Part shown: piece by piece, positions 1 to 7,989 of the stretch
Layout: each line of letters starts with the position of its first letter
How positions within the stretch are numbered: position 1 is the first letter of the stretch
Source of the DNA: Sinorhizobium meliloti
GTDB lineage: Bacteria; Pseudomonadota; Alphaproteobacteria; Rhizobiales; Rhizobiaceae
Assembly (NCBI RefSeq): GCF_035610345.1
Contig: NZ_CP141212.1
Location: 1,183,976 to 1,247,975, forward strand
Length of the DNA stretch: 64,000 nt
Direction of reading: 5' to 3'
The notes under the pieces: model-generated
Seen by the model: the letters and a program-made list of their open reading frames with translations, nothing else
Told to the model about the DNA's origin: nothing
Database searches by the model: none
Made by a program: the position numbers and the translations under genes

Positions 1-212
1 ATCCGGTAGACGCCGGGCCCGTTCGGCAGGCGCTTGACGAAGGCCTGGATGAGTTCGGCTCCCTTGAGGCCCGCCGCTTCCGGCAGGCTCTCCGCCCATC
101 CTATTGCCGGCGCCGGCCGTTCGGGCTCGGTCACTTCGACCAGATCGTCTTCGTCGTCCGTCTCCGTGGCGTCGTAAAGGATGCCGCCATCGGTGGGCGT
201 CTGCCCGTTCAT
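1..212 (-). CDS. uvrC: UvrABC system protein C, N-terminal fragment (cut by window edge)
   Basis: UvrC makes the two incisions of nucleotide excision repair with UvrA and UvrB. Only about 70 N-terminal residues are inside the window. They hold a variable acidic leader (DATETDDEDD) and then the start of the GIY-YIG nuclease domain, read from the motif LPNGPGVYRM. The leader length is typical of rhizobial UvrC. The ATG overlaps the stop of the upstream SDR gene by four bases (ATGA), so the two are probably translated together. Identification rests on one conserved motif plus the known uvrC-SDR adjacency in rhizobia. Confidence 0.85.
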   Translation of the reverse strand, partial: MNGQTPTDGGILYDATETDDEDDLVEVTEPERPAPAIGWAESLPEAAGLKGAELIQAFVKRLPNGPGVYR

Positions 213-973
213 TCCACTATCTCCCGAATATCCGGCGTCTCCCAGGCAAGGTGCTGGCCGCCGTCGAGTGCAATCATCTGTCCGGTAACCGACGGCGTGT
301 CGAAAAGGAAGCGGATCGCACGTCCGAATTCATCGAGCGCCGGACCGCGCCTGAGGATCAGCGCCTCGACCTGGGCCTCGAAATCACGCGGATCCTGTCG
401 CTCGTTCGGCAGCGTCGGCCCGGGTCCGATGCCGTTGACGCGAATGTCGGGGGCGAGCGCCTGGGCCATCGTCTGAGTTGCCGTCCACAGCGCCGACTTC
501 GACAACATATAGGAATAAAAGCGCGGATTTGGAGACCAGACGCGCTGATCGATCACATTGACGATGAGACCGGAGACGTCGACCGGCCGCTGCAGGGCAA
601 AATCGCGGGCGAGCAGGGAGGGGGCTTTGACATGCAGCGCGAAGTGCCGCTCCCATACCGCTTCGTCGAACTCGGCGAGGCTGTCCTTGTTGAACACCGA
701 GGCATTGTTGACGAGGAGATCCAGCGGACCGAGCAGGGCCGTTGCCTGCGCGATGAGCCCGGAGGCAGCGCCGACTTCGGTAAGATCGGCTCTGAGTGCG
801 ACCGCCCTCGCGCCGGTCTTTCCCAGCTTCTCGGCGAGCGCCTCCGCTTCTGCGAACGATCCGTTCGCGTGAATGGCGAGCGCGAAACCGTGCGCCGCCA
901 GATCCTCGACTATTGCCCTGCCGATGCGTCGGGCGCCGCCGGTAACGAGCGCCGCCTTGAGTGTCCTTTTCAA
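209..973 (-). CDS. SDR family oxidoreductase, pteridine-reductase (FolM/PTR1)-like
   Basis: A 254-residue short-chain dehydrogenase. The nucleotide-binding motif is TGGARRIG (residues 11-18), with Arg where classical SDRs have Gly, as in pteridine reductases. NNAS lies at 89-92. The catalytic Tyr155 and Lys159 (YMLSK) are preceded by Asp142 in IDQR instead of the usual Ser. An Asp 13 residues before the Tyr is the PTR1/FolM arrangement. A role in NADPH-dependent reduction of dihydrobiopterin or dihydromonapterin is inferred. It is the first gene of a pair with uvrC (four-base overlap). Substrate is not proven by sequence. Confidence 0.85.
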   Translation of the reverse strand: MKRTLKAALVTGGARRIGRAIVEDLAAHGFALAIHANGSFAEAEALAEKLGKTGARAVALRADLTEVGAASGLIAQATALLGPLDLLVNNASVFNKDSLAEFDEAVWERHFALHVKAPSLLARDFALQRPVDVSGLIVNVIDQRVWSPNPRFYSYMLSKSALWTATQTMAQALAPDIRVNGIGPGPTLPNERQDPRDFEAQVEALILRRGPALDEFGRAIRFLFDTPSVTGQMIALDGGQHLAWETPDIREIVE

Positions 974-1335
974 CGTTTCGTCCCGTTCTTCGAATCCTGA
1001 TGCCGAGTGGCAGAAGATATAGACTGGAAACGCTCGCCGAAACTCTCGCCGGAGGATTCATTTCTGAAAAATTAACGCGGAAGCCGTAATTTGCATTAGT
1101 TTGTATTGCTATAGTATATCTTTCGTTAATCCTGAATCATGGTTAATAAAACTCCTGTGTCTGCGCTGCAACATCGCTTTTCAGTCGCGTTGCCGCCACT
1201 AAAATTTCACATTTTGGCTCTTGAGATTCCTCATTTCCTGATCAATTTCGGGTCAACCGGGCGGGTTAATTACAGATGTCCGGTGTTCCGCCGGGAAACA
1301 CCTAAAACGGAACGCCGGTTCGAAAGGAGAATAGT
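974..1335. promoter_or_regulatory. Intergenic region with AT-rich promoter/leader for the RopB-like gene
   Basis: 362 bases between the divergent SDR and outer-membrane genes. The stretch around 1070-1150 is clearly AT-rich against a GC-rich background, consistent with promoters, and about 190 bases of leader follow before the ATG. A strong ribosome site (AAAGGAGA) lies just upstream of the ATG at 1336. Two GTTAAT words occur near 1124 and 1142, but they do not have the TTAA-N7-TTAA spacing of a full CtrA site. No exact -35/-10 pair is claimed. Confidence 0.45.
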
Positions 1336-1974
1336 ATGCGTACGCTCACCACCACCCTCATGGCCTCGGCCATGGCCCTCGTTGCTTTCCAGGCCGCCCA
1401 CGCCGCTGACGTGGTCGACGAAGTTCCGGCTGCTCCGGCTGCCGAATATACCGAACCGGCGGTGCGCAACTGGTCCGGCGCCTATGTCGGCGGCACCATC
1501 GACTGGCACCATGGCGAGGCCGATGCGACCGGCAACAATAAGTCGGTCGGTTTCGGTGGCGGTCTCTATGGCGGCTACAACGTTCAGGACGGCCAGATGG
1601 TTTATGGCGGTGAGGCCGACGTAAACTACACCGGGAACGATGCCCGCTCCAGCGGCCGCCGCGTAAAGCAGGGTGTCAACGGCTCGGTCCGCGGTCGCGT
1701 CGGTGTCGACCTGAACCCGGTTCTCGTATACGGCACGGCCGGTGTCGCACTCGGCAATGCAAAGCTTTCGACTCCGGCAGGCTCCGACGACAAGACGCTT
1801 GTCGGCTGGACCGCAGGTGTCGGCGCCGAAACCTTCGTCACCGACAACATCACCGCGCGTGCCGAATACCGCTACACGGATTACGGCTCCAAGGACTTCC
1901 GCGCCGGCGGTTCGACGGTCTCGTCCGGCTACGACGAGCACAGCGTCAAACTCGGTATGGGCGTCAAGTTCTGA
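1336..1974 (+). CDS. ropB1: Outer-membrane beta-barrel protein, RopB/Omp25 family
   Basis: A 212-residue exported protein: a Sec signal peptide ending AHA (residues 21-23) is followed by a short Pro/Ala-rich stretch and then an eight-stranded-barrel-like body with alternating aromatic and Gly residues (WSGAYVGG, GGLYGGYN, ARAEYRYTDYG). The C-terminus GMGVKF has the terminal Phe typical of BAM substrates. The family comprises the abundant surface proteins of rhizobia and Brucella (Omp25/Omp31), some of which respond to acid or envelope stress. The gene stands alone, with a strong RBS and a strong terminator. The paralogue number is from memory of the S. meliloti gene order. Confidence 0.85.
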   Translation: MRTLTTTLMASAMALVAFQAAHAADVVDEVPAAPAAEYTEPAVRNWSGAYVGGTIDWHHGEADATGNNKSVGFGGGLYGGYNVQDGQMVYGGEADVNYTGNDARSSGRRVKQGVNGSVRGRVGVDLNPVLVYGTAGVALGNAKLSTPAGSDDKTLVGWTAGVGAETFVTDNITARAEYRYTDYGSKDFRAGGSTVSSGYDEHSVKLGMGVKF

Positions 1975-1991
1975 TCCGTCCAACGCGATCG

Positions 1992-2022
1992 AAAAAAGGC
2001 CGGGCTAACCCCGGCCTTTTTT
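1992..2022 (+). terminator. Rho-independent terminator after the RopB-like gene
   Basis: A perfect 7-bp stem (GGCCGGG/CCCGGCC at 1998-2004 and 2010-2016) is followed by T6 and preceded by A6, so it could also work in reverse. Confidence 0.9.
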
Positions 2023-2060
2023 GTTTTGAGCCGCATCCTGCGGCGCGCGCCACGAGTCTC

Positions 2061-2110
2061 CTTCACCCCGTTGCGGGAGAAGGTGGCCGGCAGGCCGGAT
2101 GAGGGGCGAT
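2061..2110. repeat. Rhizobial palindromic intergenic repeat (RIME1-like)
   Basis: Two imperfect palindromes in tandem: CTTCACCCCG...CGGGAGAAG and TGGCCGGCAGGCCGGA, followed by ATGAGGGGC. The layout matches the element found inside ribD at 44790-44890. It sits between the RopB-like terminator and the 3' end of the GST gene. The family name is from memory of S. meliloti repeats. Confidence 0.65.
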
Positions 2111-2136
2111 GCAAGCAAGAGCAAGCTTCGCGATGC

Positions 2137-2727
2137 TCAAGCCTTGAACTTCGAATAATCCGGGAAGTGCTTCTCGAATTTGGCAGGCCAGTTCTTGAGC
2201 TTGGGCCGGCCCTTCTGCCATTCGCCGGCGAAGCGCAGTTCGATGTAGCGCAGCGTGGCGGCGAGTGCGAAATGACCGGCATTGAGCTTCCCTCCGGTCT
2301 TGGGCAGGTTTGCTTCGAGGTAGTCGAGGCCCCGTTCCACCTTTTCCCATTGCCGGTCGATCCAGGGCTGGTGCACCTTTTCAGGCGGATGGAAGCGTTT
2401 CTCGTAGACGATCGCGAGCAGGCTGTCGCAAATGCCGTCGCAAAGTGCCTCGAAGATCTCGATCCGGGTACGCTTCTCGTGATTCTTCGGATAGAGCTTG
2501 CCCCCGGTTTCGCGATCGATGAAATGCATGATCGCGCGGCTGTCGTAGATTGCCAGGCCGTCGTCAGTGATCAGCGTCGGAATCTTTCCGAGCGGATTGT
2601 TGTCGATCAGCTGCGGCGGATTGGCATTGGTTTCCGTGAGAACGCTTTCCGCCGCGATTCCGGCATGATGAGCCGCCATGCGGACCTTGTTCGAATAGGG
2701 GGAGGCGGGCGAGTAGAGTATCTTCAT
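2137..2727 (-). CDS. Glutathione S-transferase family protein
   Basis: A 196-residue protein with an N-terminal thioredoxin-like domain (MKILYSPASPYSNKVRMAA) carrying the Ser of the SPYSNKVR motif, and the cis-Pro/ESRA-type region PTLITDDGLAIYDSRAI near residues 50-70. An all-helical C-terminal domain follows. Such enzymes conjugate or reduce electrophiles with glutathione in the cytosol; the substrate is unknown. The frame is open for another 26 codons upstream, but MKILYS is the family start and places the ATG 14 bases past the stop of the RNase T2 gene, suggesting cotranscription. Confidence 0.85.
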   Translation of the reverse strand: MKILYSPASPYSNKVRMAAHHAGIAAESVLTETNANPPQLIDNNPLGKIPTLITDDGLAIYDSRAIMHFIDRETGGKLYPKNHEKRTRIEIFEALCDGICDSLLAIVYEKRFHPPEKVHQPWIDRQWEKVERGLDYLEANLPKTGGKLNAGHFALAATLRYIELRFAGEWQKGRPKLKNWPAKFEKHFPDYSKFKA

Positions 2728-2741
2728 GCGATGTCTTTCCA

Positions 2742-3500
2742 TCATGGTGCTGGAGGCAACGAGACGGTGTCTCGTCTGCAGGCCTGTCGGTCGACTTGAG
2801 GGCAAGCCCTGAATTTCAGTTCCTTGTCGAAGCAGATCCTGATTTCTTCGAGTAACCTTCCTTCGCAGGTAACAGCGATCGACTCGCTCGTCATCCCGGA
2901 ATTTTTCTTCTCGAAGGCCGCTTCGATCGCCTGGACGGAGAGGTTCTCCGCGCCGTCCGCAGCCGTCAATTCCGAAGGAATGGCGAGCCTCTCATGCGCG
3001 GCCCGCGTGACCGCGAAATAATCCCTCTGGCTGAGGCCGGAACAGGTGCCGTGCTTGCGCCACTGGTGGCCGATAAGGCCCATCGAGGGGATGAGATCGA
3101 AATGTTGCCGTCCGAGTGATTCGGGCACGCGATCCGAGTGCCGCGTCCGGCAATATTCCGGATAGCTGCCTTCGTTCTGCGGCCAGAGCCCGTGTACGAT
3201 CAGGCCATGCCCGCGGCCGGTTTCGCACTGGTCGGACTTGCCTTTCGGGTCGTTGGCGTCGCACCAGGTCGGCGACCAGGAGAGGGAAAGCACATAGAAG
3301 TCGAAACCCGTGCCGACGGGCACAGGCGCCATTGACGCACGTTTCGCCAAATCATCCGAGGCGTTCGGGGCAGTCTGGCTGCCTTCTTCACCGCTACAGC
3401 CGACAAGCGTGCCAAGGACGACGATTGTCGGCAGCAGCCTGAAACGCGTCGCATTCGATCGAGTTCGTGAGATGCGCTTCAGCTTTTCGTACCGATGCAT
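2742..3500 (-). CDS. Ribonuclease T2 family lipoprotein
   Basis: About 252 residues. An N-terminal signal ends in a lipobox (LGTLVGC, then SGEE), predicting a lipid-anchored envelope protein. The two T2 catalytic blocks are present: CAS I as IVHGLWPQ, with the first catalytic His, and CAS II as HQWRKHGTCSG, with the second. In CAS II the usual Glu (HEWxKHG) is Gln. Family members cut single-stranded RNA through 2',3'-cyclic phosphates and scavenge RNA in the periplasm. The frame also has an ATG at 3539, but only the ATG at 3500 has a weak Shine-Dalgarno (GGGAC). Confidence 0.85.
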   Translation of the reverse strand: MHRYEKLKRISRTRSNATRFRLLPTIVVLGTLVGCSGEEGSQTAPNASDDLAKRASMAPVPVGTGFDFYVLSLSWSPTWCDANDPKGKSDQCETGRGHGLIVHGLWPQNEGSYPEYCRTRHSDRVPESLGRQHFDLIPSMGLIGHQWRKHGTCSGLSQRDYFAVTRAAHERLAIPSELTAADGAENLSVQAIEAAFEKKNSGMTSESIAVTCEGRLLEEIRICFDKELKFRACPQVDRQACRRDTVSLPPAP

Positions 3501-3555
3501 GTCGTTGTCCCAAAACCGCTGCGCACTTTTGGGCCACATGCGTTAGGTGCTGCGA

Positions 3556-3999
3556 TCACCGAAGCGAAGCGCAGTTGGCGCCGTAGACATACCATGGGTC
3601 GAGACCCCCGACGCAGAACTCGATATTGGACCCGACGCCGGCAAAGCCCCATGGCCGTTCGATCAGATACCACATGGGGCGCCGAACGCCGTCCGTGGTC
3701 ACCGCGGTCGCGTAGCAATATTCGCGTTCCACCAGATGGGTGTAATCGCGCGGTTCGAAGCGGCTTTGACCCATTTCGCGAATCTCGGCGATGGCGATGT
3801 TGGCGCGCAGATAGTTCGCCGCCTTGTAGTCGAAGCGCCGGGTGATGAAACCCAGGACGGAGGGGTTGCCGCAAACGCCGACGTCGTAGGTGTGCCGGGC
3901 GACGGGAACTTCCGCAAAGTCTGCGGCGACCGCGCTGCTGGCCACGCCGGCAACGAGGGAAAGCGAGGTGAGAAGCATTGCGGCAAGCTTGCAAGTCAT
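3556..3999 (-). CDS. Small exported protein of unknown function
   Basis: 147 residues with a clear Sec signal peptide (LAAMLLTSLSLVAGVASSAVAA, cleavage near residue 25). The mature part has four Cys, at GVCGN, EYCYA, EFCVG and ANCAS, which could form two disulfides in the periplasm, and it is rich in aromatics (WYLIERPWGF, DPWYVYG). I do not recognise a named domain; similar proteins occur in other rhizobia. It is followed closely on the same strand by the RNase T2 and GST genes. The ATG is preceded by GGGAGGTAGCC, a good ribosome site. Confidence 0.75.
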   Translation of the reverse strand: MTCKLAAMLLTSLSLVAGVASSAVAADFAEVPVARHTYDVGVCGNPSVLGFITRRFDYKAANYLRANIAIAEIREMGQSRFEPRDYTHLVEREYCYATAVTTDGVRRPMWYLIERPWGFAGVGSNIEFCVGGLDPWYVYGANCASLR

Positions 4000-4050
4000 G
4001 GCTACCTCCCTGAGTCGTCGTAAGAGATTGAAGCCACAGAACCTTATCCG

Positions 4051-4920
4051 TCAAGGCCCTCGATCGAGCGGCGCCTCGCCGCGCAGCCAGAAGCAACGCC
4101 CCGAAGCGAAACGATCCTGGGCGAGTTGTGTCTTCAGATAGGGTAGGAGAATGTCGAGTTCGCCTTTCAACGTGAAGGGCGGGTTGACGATGACGAGGCC
4201 GGATCCCGCGAGTCCCGTGGTAACGCGATCGCTGCGCACCGACAGTTCGGCGCAAAGCATTTTCGGGATTTCCAAAGCCTTGAGCGACTCGTGAAAATCC
4301 CTGATCGGCGCGCCCTTCTTCAGCGGATACCAGAGACAGTAGATGCCGCCGGTGAAGCGGCGGTACGCCTTGGCCAGCCCGTCCACCAGCCGCTCATACT
4401 CGCCTTCGGCTTCGAAGGGAGGATCGACGAGAACGAGGCCGCGCTTTTCCTTCGGCGGCAGATGTGCGCCCAGCGCCAACCAGCCGTCGAGCCGGGTGAT
4501 GCGGCTCTGGAAATCACCTTCGAAGAGCCGGTGCAGCGCCTCGTGATCCTCCGGATGAAGTTCCATGGCCGACAGCCGGTCCTGCGGGCGAAACAACATG
4601 CGAGCGAGCTTCGGCGATCCCGGATAATGCATGAGGCCGCCCTCGGGATTGAGGTCGCGAACGGCGGAAAGATACGGTTCGAGAATGGCGGCGACCGGGG
4701 CGGGAAGCTCGGCCTCGATCAGCCTTCCGATGCCCTCGCGCCATTCGCCGGTCTTCTGCGCTTCCTCGCTCGAAAGGTCGTAAACGCCGATCCCCGCATG
4801 GGTGTCCAGCACGCGGAAGGCCTTGTCCTTCTGCTTCAGGTAGGTGACGAGCCGTGCCAGCACCGCGTGCTTCAGGACATCGGCGAAGTTGCCCGCGTGG
4901 TAGATGTGCCGGTAGTTCAT
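4051..4920 (-). CDS. rlmJ: 23S rRNA (adenine(2030)-N6)-methyltransferase RlmJ
   Basis: 289 residues, full length for RlmJ (E. coli about 280). It starts with the diagnostic MNYRHIYHAGNFADVLKH, has a SAM-binding segment LDTHAGIGVYDL near residue 40, and the N6-adenine catalytic motif as VDPPFE (the D/N-PP-F/Y motif) near residue 165. It methylates A2030 of 23S rRNA before 50S assembly. It is transcribed divergently from the molybdopterin oxidoreductase across 86 bases and is apparently a single gene. Confidence 0.93.
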   Translation of the reverse strand: MNYRHIYHAGNFADVLKHAVLARLVTYLKQKDKAFRVLDTHAGIGVYDLSSEEAQKTGEWREGIGRLIEAELPAPVAAILEPYLSAVRDLNPEGGLMHYPGSPKLARMLFRPQDRLSAMELHPEDHEALHRLFEGDFQSRITRLDGWLALGAHLPPKEKRGLVLVDPPFEAEGEYERLVDGLAKAYRRFTGGIYCLWYPLKKGAPIRDFHESLKALEIPKMLCAELSVRSDRVTTGLAGSGLVIVNPPFTLKGELDILLPYLKTQLAQDRFASGRCFWLRGEAPLDRGP

Positions 4921-5006
4921 AAGCGTTGCCGATGGCCGCGATCAATTGTTTCGATGAATGGCGAATGGGGCTTTGAGCGTCCCTGGCCATGCCATATAGA
5001 AAAGCC

Positions 5007-7121
5007 ATGAACGTTGCGACCCCTATCAGACAAGAAAAAACCATCGGCCATTCGGTCTGTCCGCACGACTGTCCCTCGGCTTGCGCTCTGGAGGTCGACC
5101 TCACCGCCGAGGGCCGGATCGGCCGCGTACGCGGCGCGGCGGAAAACACCTATACGGCGGGGGTGATCTGCGCCAAGGTCGCCCGCTATGCAGAGCGCAT
5201 CTATCATCCTGGCCGGCTGATGGTGCCGCAACGCCGGCTCGGTGCGAAGGGCGAGGGGCGTTGGCAGGAGATTTCCTGGGAGACGGCCCTGGACGAGATC
5301 GCCAACCAGTTCGTCAAAGCCGAGCAGAGACACGGCTCGGAGGCGGTTTGGCCCTATTTCTATGCCGGCACGATGGGGCAGGTGCAGCGCGACTCCATCG
5401 AGCGGCTGCGCCACGCCAAGCGCTATTCCGGCTTCTTCGGGTCCATCTGCACCAACATGGCCTGGACCGGCTACACCATGGCGACCGGTACCCTGCGCGG
5501 ACCGGACCCAAGAGAGATGGCCAAGTCCGATTGCGTCGTGATCTGGGGCACCAATGCGGTTGCGACGCAGGTCAACGTGATGACCCACGCGGTCAAGGCG
5601 CGAAAGGAGCGCGGCGCCAAGATCGTCGTCATCGACGTCTACGACAATCCGACGATCAAGCAGGCCGATATGGGGCTGGTCCTGAAGCCGGGCACCGACG
5701 CGGCGCTCGCCTGCGCCGTCATGCACGTCGCCTTCCGCGACGGTCATGCGGACCGCGCCTATATGGCTGAATTCGCCGATGATCCCGCGGGGCTCGAAGC
5801 GCATCTGAAGACGCGCGGACCGGAATGGGCTTCCGCGATCACCGGGCTTTCGGTGGAGGAGATCGAAGCTTTCGCGAGACTCGTCGGGACGACGCCGCGG
5901 ACCTATTTCCGTCTCGGCTACGGCTTCACCCGCCAGCGCAACGGTTCCGTCGCGATCCATGCCGCAGCCTCCGTTGCCACGGTGCTCGGCTCCTGGAAGC
6001 ACGAGGGCGGCGGTGCCTTCCATTCGAACAACGACATTTTCCGGCTGGACAAGCGCGAGCTCGTCGGCAGCACCCTTCACGATCCGGATGTGCGCATGCT
6101 CGACCAGTCGCAGATCGGCCGCGTGCTGACCGGAGACGCCGAGGCACTTCGCCATCGCGGTCCCGTGACGGCATTGCTCATCCAGAACACCAATCCGGTC
6201 AATGTCGCGCCGGAGCAGCGGCTGGTGAAGCGCGGCTTTCTGCGCGACGACGTCTTCGTCGCCGTGCACGAGCAATTCATGACGGACACCGCGCAAGTCG
6301 CGGACATCGTCCTGCCGGCCACCATGTTCCTCGAGCACGACGACCTTTATCGCGGTGGCGGCCACCAGCATGTTCTGCTCGGGCCGAAAGTCGTCGAGCC
6401 GCCGCCGACCGTGCGCACCAATCTTTTCGTCATCGAAGAGCTGGCAAAGCGTCTCGGCGTCGCAGACTGTCCCGGCTTCGGGATGACGGAACGCCAGCAT
6501 ATCGATCGATTGCTCGCCAATTACGGCATCGGCTACGACGAGATGAAGGAGCGGAAATGGCTCGATTGCCAGCCGGCTTTCGAGGAGGCGCATTTCCTCA
6601 ACGGTTTCGCGCATCCGGACGGCAGGTTCCGCTTCAAGGCGGATTGGACCGGTACGCCCGCGCCGAACCGGCCACCGGAGGCGATGGGGGCTCAGGGGCC
6701 GCACGGTGAACTTCCCGAGTTCCCAGATCATGTCGACCTCATCGAGGTGGCCGACGAGCGGCATCCGTTCCGGCTGGCGACGTCGCCGGCGCGGTCCTTC
6801 CTCAATTCCACCTTTGCCGAAACCCCGTCCTCGATCCAGAAGGAAGGCCGGCCGGAAGTCATGATCCATGCGGAGGATGCGGCCGAACTCGGTATCGCCG
6901 AGGGCGACGTCGTCAGGCTTGGCAACGGGCGTGGTGAAATTCGCCTGCACGCGAAGATCGGAGGGGGTGCCCGCCGCGGCGTCGTCATCGCCGAAGGGCT
7001 TTGGCCCAATGGCGCCCATTTGGACGGGGAGGGGATCAACGTCTTGACCGGTGCCGATGCCGTGGCACCCTATGGCGGCGCTGCATTCCACGACAACCGG
7101 GTCTGGATGCGGCGGACCTGA
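5007..7121 (+). CDS. Molybdopterin-dependent oxidoreductase (DMSO reductase superfamily)
   Basis: 704 residues from the ATG at 5007. An N-terminal [4Fe-4S] cluster motif C18-x3-C22-x3-C26...C55 (CPHDCPSAC, GVIC) is followed by the bis-MGD-binding oxidoreductase domain and a C-terminal molydopterin dinucleotide-binding domain (LATSPARSFLNST, MIHAEDAAELGIAEGDVV). It resembles COG0243 assimilatory or anaerobic dehydrogenases. No subunit genes (electron-transfer or membrane) are next to it and no Tat signal is seen, so it should be a soluble cytoplasmic single-subunit enzyme. Substrate is unknown. The frame has an alternative ATG at 4989. Confidence 0.88.
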   Translation: MNVATPIRQEKTIGHSVCPHDCPSACALEVDLTAEGRIGRVRGAAENTYTAGVICAKVARYAERIYHPGRLMVPQRRLGAKGEGRWQEISWETALDEIANQFVKAEQRHGSEAVWPYFYAGTMGQVQRDSIERLRHAKRYSGFFGSICTNMAWTGYTMATGTLRGPDPREMAKSDCVVIWGTNAVATQVNVMTHAVKARKERGAKIVVIDVYDNPTIKQADMGLVLKPGTDAALACAVMHVAFRDGHADRAYMAEFADDPAGLEAHLKTRGPEWASAITGLSVEEIEAFARLVGTTPRTYFRLGYGFTRQRNGSVAIHAAASVATVLGSWKHEGGGAFHSNNDIFRLDKRELVGSTLHDPDVRMLDQSQIGRVLTGDAEALRHRGPVTALLIQNTNPVNVAPEQRLVKRGFLRDDVFVAVHEQFMTDTAQVADIVLPATMFLEHDDLYRGGGHQHVLLGPKVVEPPPTVRTNLFVIEELAKRLGVADCPGFGMTERQHIDRLLANYGIGYDEMKERKWLDCQPAFEEAHFLNGFAHPDGRFRFKADWTGTPAPNRPPEAMGAQGPHGELPEFPDHVDLIEVADERHPFRLATSPARSFLNSTFAETPSSIQKEGRPEVMIHAEDAAELGIAEGDVVRLGNGRGEIRLHAKIGGGARRGVVIAEGLWPNGAHLDGEGINVLTGADAVAPYGGAAFHDNRVWMRRT

Positions 7122-7167
7122 CCGCCGCTCTCCAGATCACGATGATTTTATGGACCCCCTCATCTGC

Positions 7168-7290
7168 GGGGCGGGAAGAGTTCTTTCAGCCCAAGGACTT
7201 GGTCCGGCTGGATCCCTGTGACGAGCACAGGCGATCGAACAAGCGGCGGCGGGTAGCCCGAATCTCAACAGGCCTTCAAGGATTTCTTAT
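7168..7290. repeat. Rhizobial intergenic repeat (copy A; partner at 46590-46748)
   Basis: About 120 bases that recur in reverse orientation at 46590-46748. Shared blocks include GTTCTTTCAGCCCAAGGACT, the imperfect palindrome around CCTGTGACGAGCACAGG, AACAAGCGGC and TCTCAACAGGC. It fills the gap between the molybdopterin oxidoreductase stop and the Nudix start codon, so its right edge supplies the leader of the Nudix mRNA. Confidence 0.8.
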
Positions 7291-7885
7291 GATCAAAAAC
7301 GCAGACCCGCGCTTCCGGATCATCGATCGCAAGACGGTCTGGGATGGTTTCATCAATCTCGAGCAGATCACGATCGAGCAGGAAATGTCCGACGGCAGCA
7401 CCGCGCGCCTCGTGCGTGAAGTCCACGACCACGGTCGCGCCGCAACGATCCTCCTCTTCGATCCGGAGCGGCAGGTGGTGGTTCTCGTCCGCCAGCTGCG
7501 CCTGCCGGTTTTCCTGCAGGGGGAAAAGGGATATCTCCTCGAAGCGCCGGCGGGCCTCCTCGACGGCGAAACCCCGGAAGTCGCCATTTGCCGCGAGGCG
7601 ATGGAGGAAACCGGCTACCGCATCGAAACGGCTATGCATCTCTTCGATGCCTATATGAGCCCCGGCTCCATTACGGAGCGCACGAGCTTCTTCCTCGGTC
7701 TCATCGATATATCGAAGAAGGTCGCGGCGGGCGGCGGGCTTGCGCATGAAGGCGAGGACATCGAGGTGTTGGAAATTTCCTTCGACGAAGCCGTCGCGGG
7801 GATTGGCACCGGCGAGATCTGCGACGCGAAAACCATCATGCTTCTGCAGTGGGCTATGCTCAACCGTGCCTCTCTGGCCAAGTAA
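7289..7885 (+). CDS. nudK: Nudix hydrolase, NudK-like (GDP-mannose pyrophosphatase type)
   Basis: 198 residues. The Nudix region PAGLLDGETPEVAICREA followed by MEETGY, and the downstream LFDAYMSPGSITER, match the NudK subgroup (E. coli has AGLLDNDEPEV...ELYMSPGGVTE). As in NudK, the first part of the box is one residue shorter than the standard GX5EX7REUXEEXGU spacing. The predicted role is Mg-dependent hydrolysis of GDP-mannose or related sugar nucleotides to sugar phosphate and NMP. The ATG at 7289 was chosen because the frame upstream lies in intergenic repeat DNA. Confidence 0.8.
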   Translation: MIKNADPRFRIIDRKTVWDGFINLEQITIEQEMSDGSTARLVREVHDHGRAATILLFDPERQVVVLVRQLRLPVFLQGEKGYLLEAPAGLLDGETPEVAICREAMEETGYRIETAMHLFDAYMSPGSITERTSFFLGLIDISKKVAAGGGLAHEGEDIEVLEISFDEAVAGIGTGEICDAKTIMLLQWAMLNRASLAK

Positions 7886-7989
7886 TCGCCTGATACTCTG
7901 CAATATTCTACATTACCGATATTTCACTGTTTGATCGCGCTACGCTGCGGTAAGTCCTTGTCGTCTCCTTCAACGACACGGGCGATCCA

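Noticed and set aside
1120..1150. Possible full CtrA site upstream of the RopB-like gene
   Set aside because: The two TTAA words are not separated by seven bases.
4917..7091. 724-residue open frame antisense to the molybdopterin oxidoreductase
   Set aside because: Its composition (His/Arg/Asp-rich, no domain) is typical of the complement of a GC-rich gene; the plus strand has a full enzyme.
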